Shown here piece after piece: positions 24,475 to 37,249 of a stretch of 60,000 bases of DNA. The stretch spans positions 30,500,926-30,560,925 of the forward strand of contig CAIIXF020000002.1 in assembly GCA_903813345.2 (NCBI GenBank), given 5' to 3'. A model generated the notes under the pieces. It was not told the DNA's origin, made no database searches, and was given only the letters and a program-made list of their open reading frames with translations. This DNA is from Owenia fusiformis (taxonomy: Eukaryota; Annelida; Polychaeta; Sabellida; Oweniidae). The position numbers were made by a program, and so were the translations under genes. Each line of letters opens with the position of its first letter. Positions within the stretch are counted from its first letter, which is position 1.

Positions 24475-24910
24475 CTAACATACAGAATTAGTCTTTAGTA
24501 CATGGGAAACAATGCATATTGAGGAAGAATATGGGGCATATGTCTGCGTTTAGGGATTTCCATCATGTATGATCTAGAGATAAATAATATCACATAATGG
24601 TTAAAGATCTTAATGTGGAAAATGTAATCTCTAGAATTTTTTTCTTTGTGCAGTACTTTCTTAATTCTTAGTATGTTGTTTGGGAAGCAAGACTGGTAGT
24701 TTAATGTATTTTATCATGGCTGATAATCATAATGAATTCTATAATATTTATGATAAATATTGTGATAATATCCCAATTTGCGCTGGAACCACTCTCTATA
24801 GGGCCATGGTAGAAGAAAAAATACAACAAACATGGCCACATATAGCCCCATGCTTTCATTATGAGATCTCTAGTGGTTCTGATTTATATGATGGTTGTTA
24901 TATGACATAC

Positions 24911-25108
24911 CTGGCTTTTTACATGGTGATATGGTCTTTTTTCTATCCTTTGCAAATGGCCGCCCTAGCTTCTTCCCAGTAAGGTTTCTGGGTTTCTTGA
25001 CTGGAAACTCTGGGGGAAGTTCAAAATTTGCAGAATATGGTCTTTCTAGGTTCTTACCAGTAGTAAGGTTTCTAGGTTTCTTGGCGTGATACTCTGATAA
25101 TGGCGGAA
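24911..25108 (-). CDS. MGA: MGA-like exon 4: basic lead-in to the Cys-rich MGA domain
   Basis: 198 nt, residues about 1418-1484. Only one frame is open, and it fits both neighbours. It contains two related basic motifs, KKPRNLT and KKLGRPF (the second AT-hook-like), and ends CKKPG, the first cysteine of the Cys-rich domain continued in exon 5. Acceptor atattttgcag|TTCCGCC, donor CCAG|gtatgtc. The duplicated KKPRNLT phrase (two copies about 30 residues apart) suggests a small internal duplication. Confidence 0.85.
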
Positions 25109-25628
25109 CTGCAAAATATACAAAAAAATCCTAAATAATTTTGATGCAATACTAATCATGAAATATGATTTATGAAATCCTTACGACAAATATCATTGTA
25201 TGATGATTATAATTGATAATGAATCTGAAAAGGTTATATATTTAAATTCCACTGATCAAAATATCAGAATGATTATGTAAATCTAGTTAATCATGTTATT
25301 AACCTTGTTTATTTTATGAACTATTGTATCTACATGAATAAATTATTGTAAAAAATGATTGTCTAATAACTGTCTCACTTGAACAGTTTTTCCCCACCTG
25401 CTGCTAGTTAAAGGAACAACATATAAAGGAGTCAAGAAGCTTTTGAAAATAAACAGTTCCAATGTTTGATTAGAGTTCCTCAAAAACAGCGAGATGAATG
25501 AAAACAATTAGCATTTTATTGGAAATTATAATTTTAACATGAAAACAGTTGCGAATTTTCCACAACAAGCAACTTTGGAAAAAACAATAAGAAGATTGCC
25601 CATTGCCTGTTGCAACTTCCCAAAATAC

Positions 25629-25724
25629 CTTTGAGTGTAATTAATGCAGACACAGCATCTTGTTCAGTGATGTAGTTGCAGGGTGACTCTAAGACCTTTG
25701 TCACCATTACCTCCTGGTTTAAAT
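25629..25724 (-). CDS. MGA: MGA-like exon 3
   Basis: 96 nt, 31 full codons plus two split codons. Acceptor tatatttcag|ATTTAAACC, donor CAAAG|gtatttt. Encodes LNQEVMVTKVLESP and then an acidic/hydrophobic stretch ending ALITLK. Too short to classify alone. It is accepted because both phases (1 in, 1 out) match exons 2 and 4 and only this frame is open. Confidence 0.8.
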
Positions 25725-26307
25725 CTGAAATATAAATATTACACTGTATATTATTTCACCCTCAACCATCTTTTTTAACTCATTTAATTTCTGCTCACTA
25801 TGAATTATCAGTGAAAGCCTTTTTGGATATGTAAACAAAAGTGCCAAAGGGAGAGGACCAAAAATTGTTACGGAACCCAGCAAGGAAAATAAAACATATC
25901 AGTGTACACTAGTCCAAGGAAAACAAGCCCAAACTATCCAAAACTATAATCCAATATGAAAAGAAACTTCTAGCCCGGGGGTCTCATACCCCCAGGCTAA
26001 TATCCCACTCTATTTAGGTTGCATTATCAAAATAACAATACATGTACATTAATGGATATTTCATTCATACAGAAACCATTACAATATATGTTGAAGAATA
26101 AAATATGAATCATTATTTAAACTAATACTCATAACATCAAAACTAATTGTTGATGGTATTCATACAACAAGATAGGGCAGTCATATTGGAGATCAAAAGG
26201 GTGATTTTTTCAAACTGAAAGTTTTTGATACCAGCTGTCCACAAATTGAATAATTTGGTAGAGAGCAATCTAAAAATGTACAAAGTATTATGTGATTGTA
26301 AACATAC

Positions 26308-29300
26308 CTTCAGTCAAAACAGGTTTCTTCTTAGGTCTCCCAAGTCTTCTCCTGTTGCCTACTGCATCAAAGGTAGCAACCCGCTTTTTACTTGGTCTGT
26401 GTGTATACTTTGGGTTCCTCTTACGACGTTTCACGAACTTCAAACCAATTCGTTTCATCTCTTCATTTGACAGTTTCTTAGCTATCCCAGCTTTGGATTT
26501 CCAGTGAAGAGACGTGAACAGTTCCTTATCAAACAAGGCATCAGATCCTTTGGAATCAACATCTGCATTAAGTTTAGAAGGACTCTGCAAGGGACTATTC
26601 AAAGCTGAAGTCACTTTACTCCTCCTATTTGATACGCGGCGGAGATATTTTGATGGGTTTTGTGATATCCCAAATTGAAATTTTCTTTGTTTTTTAGATT
26701 GTTCAATAATTTTGTCAAACTTTGCTTTAGCTTTATTCTTCTCATCAGAGTATTTCAGTATCAAGTCCTCAGATTCAAACGATAGAAATCTAAGTCCATC
26801 AATTTCGTCTTTATCAGCGAGAGTTTCAATCAAAGATTCTTCATTCTGATCTTCAGTGTCTTTCCTTGCACGATACTGTTCTGGGATTTTGGGCTTTTTA
26901 AAGACAATATCAAAGTCACCAAGTGGAAGGCATGTGTTCACATTTCTATTGCCATCAGACTCTAGATAATTATCTAACTCAGAGCTCATGAATATAGACC
27001 CACTCTTAGCTGGTTTTTCAAATTGGCTATGTGGACTTTGATACTTGTTAAGATATACTGGTGCTCCTTCTAATCCTTCAATATAGTTTCCAATTGTTTT
27101 AGAATGTGTTTGCATCTCACCGATAAGATGGTCCTTCTTCTTTTCAACACATACAGTTTTTATGACATCAATCATGTTTGGCTGAAGCTCTGTTATAATA
27201 ATATCTTCACTCCTTGCAGATGTTTTATCATAGCTATGAGGTATTGACTGATTTTTTGTTGGTTCACTTTTGTCTGTTTTAATCTTCACAAGATATTCAT
27301 TACTTGTCGTGTTCCCTGATTTCTTATCTGATGCATTTTCTATTTTTGCTTCACTTATTTTAATGTCAATATCAACATCATCTCCTTTCATTTTTTCAGC
27401 TTCTTTATTTTCATCACCACTACACTCACTGACTTCATTTGTGATTTCATTGTGCTTTGTTGTATGTGCTTTTTCATCCTGTTCCTCAGCTTTTTTATCA
27501 TCATTAACAAGGTCAACGGTATCATTAGAAAATTCTTGTGGCATTTCTTCATCACAAGTAAGTTTAAAAGAATCCTTTGAATCTTCAGATAAACTTTTTA
27601 TGGTTTCCTTTATCTTTTTATTCATGGAAGCTGATTCACTAATTAGGGAGGGTTTAGCACAGGTTTCAAGAAGAGATTTACTGTTAAGTTCTTTATCATT
27701 TCTAGAGCCTGGTACATTTGTGAGATCATCCATACATTCAACAGTTGATTGCTGTTGAGCTTCAAGTGACTCAGTTTCTTCAGATTCCACAGGTGTGTTC
27801 CCCCTATCTGTAGGATGTCCTATTTCATCACTTCCATCGACATCTTCATCAGAAGTATCATCAGTGTCATCTTCATTACTCGAGGCCTCGTCACTATCTA
27901 TTTCACTGGACTCATTTTCACTGTCTGGTGTACTATTCATTGAGTTCAAACTCTCATTAAGGGACACAACCTGTGAAGCATCAGTTCTCTCTGACACCTT
28001 AGCAATAAGATCAGATAAGGTATAAGCTACTGGTGCTCTTTCTGGCTTATCAAAATCTTTCTGGACAATTGTTTCATTTTTACAGTCATCAGCTGAGTTA
28101 ACACTTTTGAGTTCAACTCCTGGATTTAGTTCATTTTCTTTAACCTTATCTTGAATTTTGTTTTGGTGACCAGGGTACTTGGTACAAGGTGCTTGATTAG
28201 AAACATTGTTTGTTTCTGTCAGAATCGAAATATCTACTTTTGTTGAATCTTTTCTAATTGAATCTATTCTGTTTGAAGGTTCAGTCATACATTCATTGTT
28301 GGACTTGATAAGTTTCTGTTCATCAACTGGATTTTGTTCATTACTTTTAAGCACATTTGTAATGTTCTGACAACTTGAATATTGACTGGATACTTCATTC
28401 AGTTTTGACTCAATACTGCTATCTTTTGTTAAATTTTTGCTTGTAGATTCAGTATTCATAATAGTATCTTGTACGTGCAGCATTTTATGTTTGCCATCTT
28501 TTAGGTCAGTGAATTCCTTTTCCAAGGATTTAGGGCTTGCATTTGTTTCTTTAATTGGAATGTCTTCGCTGCAAGTAACTTCACATTCATCTTTCAACTT
28601 TTCAGATGTGTGTTTTTCATCAGGTGATGATTGTTGTTCATAGTCAAAACCATTGATTGTATCAAGCTGGATATTGGCCTTCGGTCTATCTCCATGTAAA
28701 TTGAGATCATTAGACTTCATACTAGTCTCATCAGACTCCAAACTAGTCACATTAGACTCCATACAAATCACATAAGACTCCATACAAGTCGCATTAGACT
28801 CCATAGTTATTGCATTAGACTCTATACTGGTATCATTAGATTCCATACTAGTCGCATTAGACTCCATACTAGTCGCATTACACTCTATACTGGTATCATT
28901 TGACTTCATACTAGTTGTATTAGACTCCATACAAGTCACATTAGACTCCATACTAGTTGCATTAGACTCTATACTGGTATCATTTGACTTCATACCAGTT
29001 GTATTAGACTCCATACTAGTCGCATTAGACTTTATACTGGTCACATTAGACTCTATAGTGGTATCATTAGACATCATAGGTGTCACATTAGTCTCCTCCA
29101 TACTGGTCGCATTAGACTCCATACTAGTTGCATTATATTTTAAAAGCTGAATCTTGGTGAAAATATTATTTTCATCTTTACTCGGGTTTATTGTTTTTTC
29201 AGAACCTTTTTGATTGGATGACTTTCTAGAATTTTTTTCAGTGAGTTCTTTTTCATTCTGTTCATCAATTTTATTATTCTTAACTGCTTTTTCTTTTCTT

Positions 29301-30414
29301 AACATAAATTCCTTGATATTGTTGTCACTTTCTTTTGTGTCTGTATCTTTAACATGAGTAGATGTGTCGCTTGCTGGAGTTCCAAAACCACCTTGAGTTG
29401 ACCCTTGTGGTTTGTTGCTTTTGTCATCATGACTTGTTTGAGCTATTTGGCTCCTCTGGGATTCCATTTGTACATCAGATACACTTAAGATCTTTTTATC
29501 ATCTTCATTACTTTTTTCTGGAGAATTCTTTGTTTTCATAGCAACAGCTATTTTCATTAATGCCATGAAGGAGCTGTCCTGTTGCACTTTGGTATCTTTC
29601 ATAAGGGGATAATGTTCATATACATCATCAGTTGATATACTGGGCAAAATTTTGTTATCTTGTTTAATACCGATTTTTTTCAGTAAAACATCATCTATCC
29701 TATGGAGTTTCAGTTTTGGCTGGAGATTTAAGCTTGCATATTCATTGAACAGTTCCTTTTTGGCATTTGTTGAGATTTTTGATGTGGATCTTTTCTTCTT
29801 TTGTTTACCGCTGCTACTCCTCGTGAGTTGGACATATGGAGACTTAATGCTTTTCTGTGTGGGGGGAGTTAGAGGAGGTAATTCTGGTGCACATTTTGAT
29901 TTTACCTCAGCTGAAGCATTTTTCTGAAATGATTCTTTTATAATTGATACATTTTCAGATTCTCTTGCTGATTTTCTAGCAGTAGAAACTGATTTGGGTT
30001 TTGAAGGTGTTATTAATTTATCCACTTTCCTTACATGTTGAGCAATTTGCTTTGAAGTTTTTTCTGCACTTGGTTTTCTCACATTTTTATTTTGAACAAT
30101 GGGAGTTGTCTTTGAGCTAGATACATTGATGGTTTTATCTCTAACTGATTGTCTTGTATTGGAACCTGGCATACTGCTTTGGACAACAGACTCGCTTGGA
30201 TAATTGAACATCTTTTCGAGAGCTTGACTACGTTTTGCTCGAGTGGGAAGAGTTCTTTCTGGAGTCAAAGTTGGAGGTTCATCACTATTTTGGAATGTTT
30301 TACTACTGCTTGGTGTTTCAAATGCATTTAGCTTGCTAGGTGTACTTAGTTTTCTTGTTGAAGGAAAAACGGTGGTTCGAGGGGAGCGCCTGCCGTTATT
30401 TGAAGTCACATTTT
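26308..30414 (-). CDS. MGA: MGA-like exon 2: giant disordered exon with heptapeptide repeats and AT-hook-like end
   Basis: 4107 nt, residues about 17-1386. Open throughout, rich in Ser, Lys, Glu, Asp, Thr, with no globular fold visible. Features in order: basic N-terminal stretch (NGRRSPRTTVF); Ser/Pro-rich region; heptapeptide array SNxTSME, about 19 units, residues about 443-586; a strongly acidic patch (SDEASSNEDDTDDTSDEDVD); and a basic C-terminal end with RLGRPKKKP, an AT-hook-like GRP core. Acceptor tttttccag|AAAATG, donor GAAG|gtatgt, phase 1 at both ends. The ORF is usually read as starting at GTG 30409, but this is simply the exon after its acceptor. No T-box residues occur in it. 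Confidence 0.86.
28705..29137 (-). repeat. In-frame minisatellite, 21-bp units (exon 2)
   Basis: About 19-20 copies of a 21-bp unit (plus strand attagactccatactagtcgc), coding the heptapeptide SNATSME with variation at the third and last positions. Uninterrupted frame over the whole array. Confidence 0.93.
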
Positions 30415-30489
30415 CTGGAAAAACAATTAATCATTTTGAAAATAAATTGAGTGCTATACATGGTATCGTGAATTAGTGTTGAATTGACG

Positions 30490-30850
30490 GTCATTTTCAG
30501 TCTTGAAATTATATCTATAAATATACCATCTTAGATGCGAAGGTTACGCAGTTACCTTCGCTCACTTGATACTGACCAGTGAAATTGATCTATTTAAAGA
30601 TATTAGTTCTACAATTTGACTGGTTAGAAATCTGATTACCATAGTAATGGAAAGTATGGGTACCCGGAGCATTTTCAAATAATAAAAATTTAAGTTTATT
30701 GTATAATCCTACAGGGCTTTTATACCCCTTAATATTCCATTCATATTTGTTTGATAATACATTGAATCATACATTAAGTTACATTAAGTATACGGTCATT
30801 ACTCTACATAATGTCCTTTAAGCTGAATACTTTTCTGGTGTCTCATTGCC
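30490..30850. repeat. Dispersed repeat, related to 46540-46850 and 49140-49220
   Basis: Shared words include tatttaaagatat-agttcta, accatag-aa, gtatgggtaccc and tttattgtataatcctacaggg. A small hairpin gcgaaggt...accttcgc lies at its left end (about 30538-30562) and its counterpart appears near 49158. Non-coding. Confidence 0.7.
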
Positions 30851-30949
30851 CATTCTCTGAATATACTCTAAAACCCATTATTTCCCATCTGAATGAATGA
30901 ATAAATGAACTTTGCTAAACCACTTTTTTGGACGTCAGTTTTTTAAATA

Positions 30950-32130
30950 CAGGGTTGGCCAAAAAAGGTTACCCAAACAAATCTTAACTAGAAAAACAGC
31001 AACTCCACTGAGTAGCAAATCCCACCGAACAAAACATGTTTTGGTAAATAGCGGCCATATAAAATTTGAGCCAAATCCATCCAATGGTATTTGAATTATC
31101 AAAGATTGTGTTTTTATGAAACATGGTTGCCATTTTGAAATTCAGCTGTCATCTTTAGATTTCTCCTTTAGCAGAGCTCCTATGTCCAAAGGCATCAGCA
31201 TATATATTTAATCCAAATCCGTCAACTGGTACTAACTTTAGTTGTCGGCCACTTTGAAATTTAGCTGCCATCTTGAAAATCCCTTCTCGAACAGAGTTCC
31301 AATATCCCTAGGCATCAGCATGTAAAATTTGAACCAAATCCATTCAATGGTATTTGAGCTATCAAAGATAACATTTTTTTACGAAAAATGGCCACCGATT
31401 GTGAAATATGGTGGCCATCTTGAAAATGTCTTCTTGAGCAAGGCTCCTTTGTACCCAGGCAACAGCATATAAAATTTGAACCAAATCCATTCAATGGTAT
31501 TTGAGCTATCAAAGATAACATTTTTTTACGAAAAATGGCCGCCATTTTGAAATATGGTGGCCATATTGAAAATGTCTTCTTCAGCAAGGCTCCTTTGTAC
31601 CTGGGCAACAACATATAAAATTTGAACTAAATCCATCCACTAGTATTTGAGTAATCAAAGATTATATTTTTTACGAAAAATGGCCACCATTGTGAAATAT
31701 GGTGGCCATCTTGAAAATGTCTTCTTGAGCAAGGCTCCTTTGTACCCAGGCAACAGCATATAAAATTTGAACCAAATCCATTCAATGGTATTTGAGCTAT
31801 CAAAGATAACATTTTTTTACGAAAAATGGCCGCCATTTTGAAATATGGTGGCCATATTGAAAATGTCTTCTTCAGCAAGGCTCCTTTGTACCTGGGCAAC
31901 AACATATAAAATTTGAACTAAATCCATCCACTAGTATTTGAGTAATCAAAGATTATATTTTTTCCGAAAAATGGCCGCCATTTTGAATTTAGTGGCCATA
32001 TTGAAAATTCCTTCTCGAGCAGATGTCCTACACCCATAAGGCATAAGCTTATAAAATTTGAATAAAATCCGTCAACTGGTATTTGAGTTATTGCCCGGAC
32101 ACACAAACGGACAGACGGACGAACGGATGG
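30950..32130. repeat. Tandem array of about 145-150-bp units with CCATTTTGAAA cores and a GGAC tail
   Basis: The phrase aaaatttgaaccaaatccat recurs about every 145-150 bp from 31062 to 32056, each followed by tggtatttgag, aaaatggccgccat and gcaaggctcc-type words. 31437-31735 and 31736-32030 are almost identical (299-bp dimer). It ends with tattgcccggacacacaaac and a ggac/gac-rich tail at 32090-32130. Open frames on the minus strand are translations of this repeat. Confidence 0.88.
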
Positions 32131-32320
32131 ACGACAAGCGGGGTAGGTGTGACCTGACAAGGGACGCCTACCCCACCACCGGGGTATTTGCGACTTGAGG
32201 TGGGGTAGATGTGACCTAAACTGGGGTAGGCGCAACCTGAGTAATATACATGGGGTAAATGCGACTTGATGGGGTAGATGTGACTTGGACTTTTAAAAAT
32301 GATTTGGGGTATATGCGACT
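32130..32320. repeat. GGGGTAGATGTGACTT minisatellite, block 1
   Basis: The motif ggggta(g/a)(g/a)tg(t/c)gac(c/t)t occurs about seven times, roughly every 20-35 bp. It directly follows the GGAC tail of the preceding array. The same motif forms block 2 at 47870-48610. Confidence 0.75.
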
Positions 32321-32339
32321 TAAGGTGAAAATATCTGCA

Positions 32340-34810
32340 AACTGTATTATAAGTGCTAATATCATCAAATAAGCATTGTAATATCAATTCTCTACAAAAT
32401 TAACATAATATAATTTTGCTAGTTTGGCACAGTTTTAGTTAATAAATTAAGCTAATTACACCAATGGGTATAAGAGGGGGGGGGGGGTGGGGGTACAAAA
32501 TAACCCCTTAGTAAAATGTGGCAATAAAAGATCCTAATCTTACAAAATGAGTTCTAATAGAATGCCTATTGGCAACTTGTTTTATTGGGAATGTAATGTT
32601 AATGATATTTAATTTGATAATTAATCATAGGTGATGATCATTGCTCTACAAAATAGAGAAAAATATTATTTCACTAACCCATCATTGCTTTCCACTGGGT
32701 CAAGAGATAGAAACGATGGATATTGAAACCATGTAAAAAAAAAGATGACATTTACAATATCTTAAAGGTAGAATCAGATCTATAGGGAGTGACAAAATTG
32801 CAGACAATATGTACAATTGATGTACCAATGTATTCCTAAGAAGCTCAAATGTAAAATCTGCCGAAAGATCTGTGATATATTATCAATTGGTGTCAATCAA
32901 AAGTTATTTAAGATTCAAAGTGCAAAAAAGGGATAAAAATATTTAAATTCTCCCAAATAATAAGAATTCTTATAGTAGACAAATGATTGCGTTATTGTAA
33001 AAATCTTTACTGTATTGTAGTTTGGGATAGCAATTATACCACTGCTCTGTATCGACAACTGTTGAAAACTTCAAAAAAAACATTTTTAAGATTATTATCT
33101 TTGAAAAAGTGAAAAATAGCATTCATCTTCTTTATTTAAACAATTTAAATTGCGAACATCTTTGAATACAACGTTTGCCAATTTGTATATAATTGGTACA
33201 ATAACTTGACAATTTATCCTCAGCTTTCAGTGACTATTATTATCGAAATGATCAAAGTCATTAAAATTCAAGGACAGATAATTGTATTTGGAATAATCTA
33301 CTGAAAATTAATAATTATTAGAAATAGCCCTTCTCTGAGTATTTTAAAATCAAGACTAAAAAGTTTCTTAATCAGCAAAATTCTGAATAACTAATATTAT
33401 ATCACTGTCATATTCCTCACTCTCTGATTGGTCTTTGTCCTGCACTTGACTAAAACTAGCAATAATCAACGGAAGTCCTGTGACTTCCGTTGAATATCAA
33501 ATGATATCTACCAGTCACAACTTAGTCCAGTGTAATTTCTATTTAATAAATCCCCGGGATTGAATTGGGACAGCATCTTTTCCAATCAATCGAGGTTGGG
33601 CCATGCAGCCGAAGGTAAGCCATACAACCGAAGGTAAGCCATACAACCGAATTTTGCCGATTCAATCTGACGGAGAATGCCGAGCCTCTATTTTTGACCA
33701 ATTAGAGGCATCCTCTTCACATTCGTGGTACCCTCAGCCAACTTCGTTTGCAAAGAAAAGCTTCGGCAATCTTCGGCAATTTCCGGTTTTTCTTGAGGTA
33801 TCTTTGGTTGATTGCCAAAAGTCGACACCCGGATTGAATTAGTCCAATGCCATTTTTATTATACACTTAGTATAATTTAATATTATAGAAGACATTATGA
33901 CAGTGAAATAATAAAACAAATATTCTATTTTCTGTAAATACCTGTGACAGTTTCACAAGATGATATTCCACTAGCCCTCTGGGCTTTGTGGAATATCACA
34001 TCATGTACATGTCTTATAAATCTAACATTTGTCTAGTCAAAAAATAAGGCCTATTGCAAAATTGTTTGTCTTTGCAAGTTTATCCTTCATCAGAATTGCG
34101 CAATTGAAATGGTCGATCACCATAGAAGCAATCTACACTAAAGTATTTTTTATTCTTATTTTCTGGGAAATTCAAGAAAGTCATCTAAAAGGTGTCACTA
34201 TATTGCCACATTGAGATGGCATTACAACCTTGTCTTTATGGGTGTACTACTCCCCCATCATTCAATTTTGAACCAGATAGTGAATCATCTGGGGAATTAT
34301 CATCTATCTGTCTTTAATGCTATCTTTGATTAGACAAATATATGTATCACATCTATAAATAAATACTATGAGTGCATCATGTCTAAGTTAGCAAAAACTA
34401 GGATTGAATACTTCGAAGACTGTATCACGACCCATGTACATGGATACGAGGTACGAGGGGGCTAGAATGAGATTGGCCAAATATTCAACTCAAGTAATAG
34501 GTAATTCAGATCATAATTAGTATATTTTCCTTTGTTTATATTTAATGTTTAGCATTTCATGTTGAAAAGAATAATGAGAAGTGCCCACAAAAAAACTTTT
34601 TCATCTAATTTACTTAAGCACCAAACATGCCCTAGCACCTGAAGTAACCTGTAGACTGAAACATTGAATTTAACATTATTGGGGCGAAAATAAAAAATTT
34701 ATCTGAGAATACTGGGAACTTAATTTTAATACATGTAGTTAAAATATAAATGTTCTCACGTATATACAATGGATAACTTGTACCTGTAACTTGTACATAT
34801 TAAATGATGT
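32340..34810. other. Intron 1 segment, little recognised
   Basis: AT-rich, no gene. A poly-G run lies at about 32476-32500. At 32770-32960 is an inverted copy of the dispersed repeat seen at 11440-11640. At 33600-33660 a 20-bp unit (gccatacaaccgaaggtaa) repeats 2-3 times. Confidence 0.5.
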
Positions 34811-34818
34811 AATGTTAT

Positions 34819-35648
34819 CACAGGCTGGTATCGAAATATTTCTCCGCTGTGACGGAGTATGCTATTTTTCATAAAACACTAAGAATACTTCACGATTTAT
34901 TTTTTAACTCATATGTTTCGTTATACCACACAAAATTACTTACTCCATGCAATGGATATATCATTTGCGGGTAACTTTCACTTCTGTTTGAAGTCCAATT
35001 ACGCTGGGATGAAAAGCTATTGAAAATGGCGCCAGAGTATCATACTTCAAAATGTACCATTTCTTGTTTAACTTTCTAGTGGCACGATATAGTGGCACGA
35101 TAATATTTACACATGGTTTCAGCATAACTATGAAGGTATAAATGAGATGTTGATGTATCTGGTCTTTTTAATTCTTTTATAAAAAATAATGTTTAATTTT
35201 TTTGTCCGCTGTGACGGAGCAGTTGCAAATGTGAAAAGTGAAAATGCTCCGTCACAGCGGACAAAAAATATTAATATTATTTTTTATAAAAAAATTAAAA
35301 AGACCCAATGCATTTATATATCATTAATACATTCAGAGTTATGCTGAAAACATATGTTAATATTATCGTGTCACTATATCATGCCATTAATTAGTTAAAC
35401 AAGAAATGGTACATTTTAGAGTTTGATACTCTGGCCCCATTTTCAATAGATTTTACTCCTAGCGTTATTGGACTTCAAACAGAAGTGAAGGTTACACGCA
35501 AACGATATATCCATTGCATGGAGTAAGTAATTATCTTTGATATAACGAAACATATGAGTTAAAAAATAAATTGTGAAGCATTCTTAGTGTTTTTATGAAA
35601 AATAGCATGCTCCGTCACAGCGGACATATCTTTCGATACCAGCCTGTG
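34819..35648. mobile_element. Foldback element copy 2 (CACAGG family), intact, 830 bp
   Basis: Terminus CACAGGCTGGTATCGAAA at 34819 and its inverse ending 35648. Perfect 5-bp duplication gttat at 34814-34818 and 35649-35653. The arms are about 400 bp each, around a loop of about 25 bp near 35232. The word tccgctgtgacggagca lies near each terminus and again beside the loop, so each arm is bounded by the same motif in the same orientation. No coding capacity. Confidence 0.92.
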
Positions 35649-35659
35649 GTTATAGGTAT

Positions 35660-37240
35660 TGAAAAATAACATTTTTTTATTAATGCCATGCTACCTAAAA
35701 AAACACCTTTTGGAATAAAACTGTTGGTAGAGTAAATAATCCAGGGATTAATTCCAAGACCTAGTTAGTTCAATATAACCTTGCAAGAGCACTTCTTCAA
35801 CTCCAATGTAAACTGGCCACAAATGATCTTTTAATTAATAACGCAGATGCGAGTAGATTCACCACCAGATGGCTCGTTCGGGTCAGATAGCATGGCGAGT
35901 ATAGTAGAAAGTTCCCTTTAACTTAAAATACATCTATTTGCGTGGTTCAATTTTCATATAACCCTTATGTATCTAATAATTATGCAAATTAAAATATGTC
36001 CAGTAAAAGAAAATGTTATCAGTCCAATACAAGATAAGATAATTCACTTTTTGTGATTTTGTAACATGGGGTCTATGGGGAATCAACCCGAACAATTAAA
36101 TTTTCAAAGTTGATAGACAATTTTCGAAACCATATTTCTAAATGTACTTTTACATGCAGATTTCAAATATGACATCACTTTGACTGGATTTTGAATATTA
36201 AATGACGTAAATCAAGATTATTTGTACTCGCATCTAGTCTATTACAATGGAATCAATTTATCTACAACTACATCTTTCACTTTGCTTTGTTTAGAAACAT
36301 TTTTAGACATGTTGAAACATTTTTAGTACACACAAAAATAAAACAAATGAGCCATTCCATGAAGGACAAATCAATTAACTGATGACAATTACAATGATTA
36401 CAATGATAAAACAAGTGACGAAAATAAAAAAATAAAAACAAAGAAAGTTCAAATGTTAAATATGCTAGCAAAAGCTAAGTGGTAAAAAATCTAAGTGGTA
36501 GAAACAGACATCAGTCTAAATGTACCATTTAAGAACATCCCGCTTAGATTAGGTAAAACTTTCCCACACTTGTACTTTCGGATTTTTCAGCATTTAACAA
36601 CAATTTTAATCTTCAAATTCATTTTATCTTTGTCAGTTGCTTATCTCCCCTGTTATTTTCATTATTTGTTAATGAAATGGAAAACAATAATTTAAATAGT
36701 CAAGGATTATTGAATGTTTTCTACTTCATTATTTCCATTTAAAAATATGCAGTGTCCTCCCCAGGATTTTTCCTCAAGTGGCCGGGTGCAAAATTCTCAT
36801 GTTCACAATTAAGTCCAGAATTGGTAAAAATATGCCTATTTTACATGATTTTTCTCATTTTCAAGTGGGTGCAAATGAAATCTCAGGTGGGTGCAAGCCT
36901 GTTTTAAAATCTCAGGTGGATGCTGCACCTACTTACTTTAATGCTGGGGAGATCACTGATATGTATTCGTAAATTGAACGTTTGTATTTGTTAAATGCAC
37001 ATTAATGTTCATAACCTGAGTATTTATTATTCATTGTTCACATTTTTTGTTCGTTAATCTATTTTGTTTCATTTTAACATTTATATACATGTTTTAAACT
37101 GAAATACATTTAAAAGTCCTTAAAAGCATTTGTTAGTGACACATTGTATATCCATATTCAAATAAATTTGAGTTCATTTTGTACCTATATCCTTGTTTCC
37201 ACAAATTTCCACAAATTCCATTACTTTAATATTGTGATTA
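35660..37240. other. Intron 1 segment, no gene recognised
   Basis: AT-rich. Short open frames only, without splice-site or domain support. No strong repeat was noticed. Confidence 0.45.
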
Positions 37241-37249
37241 TATGGGCTT

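Noticed and set aside
26292-30476. Plus-strand frames opposite exon 2, Ser/Phe/Leu-rich
   Set aside because: Antisense of a Lys/Glu/Ser-rich exon produces such composition; no independent support.
31315-32387. Minus-strand frames with repeated identical peptides
   Set aside because: Translations of the tandem array; the duplication of the peptide follows the 299-bp DNA dimer.
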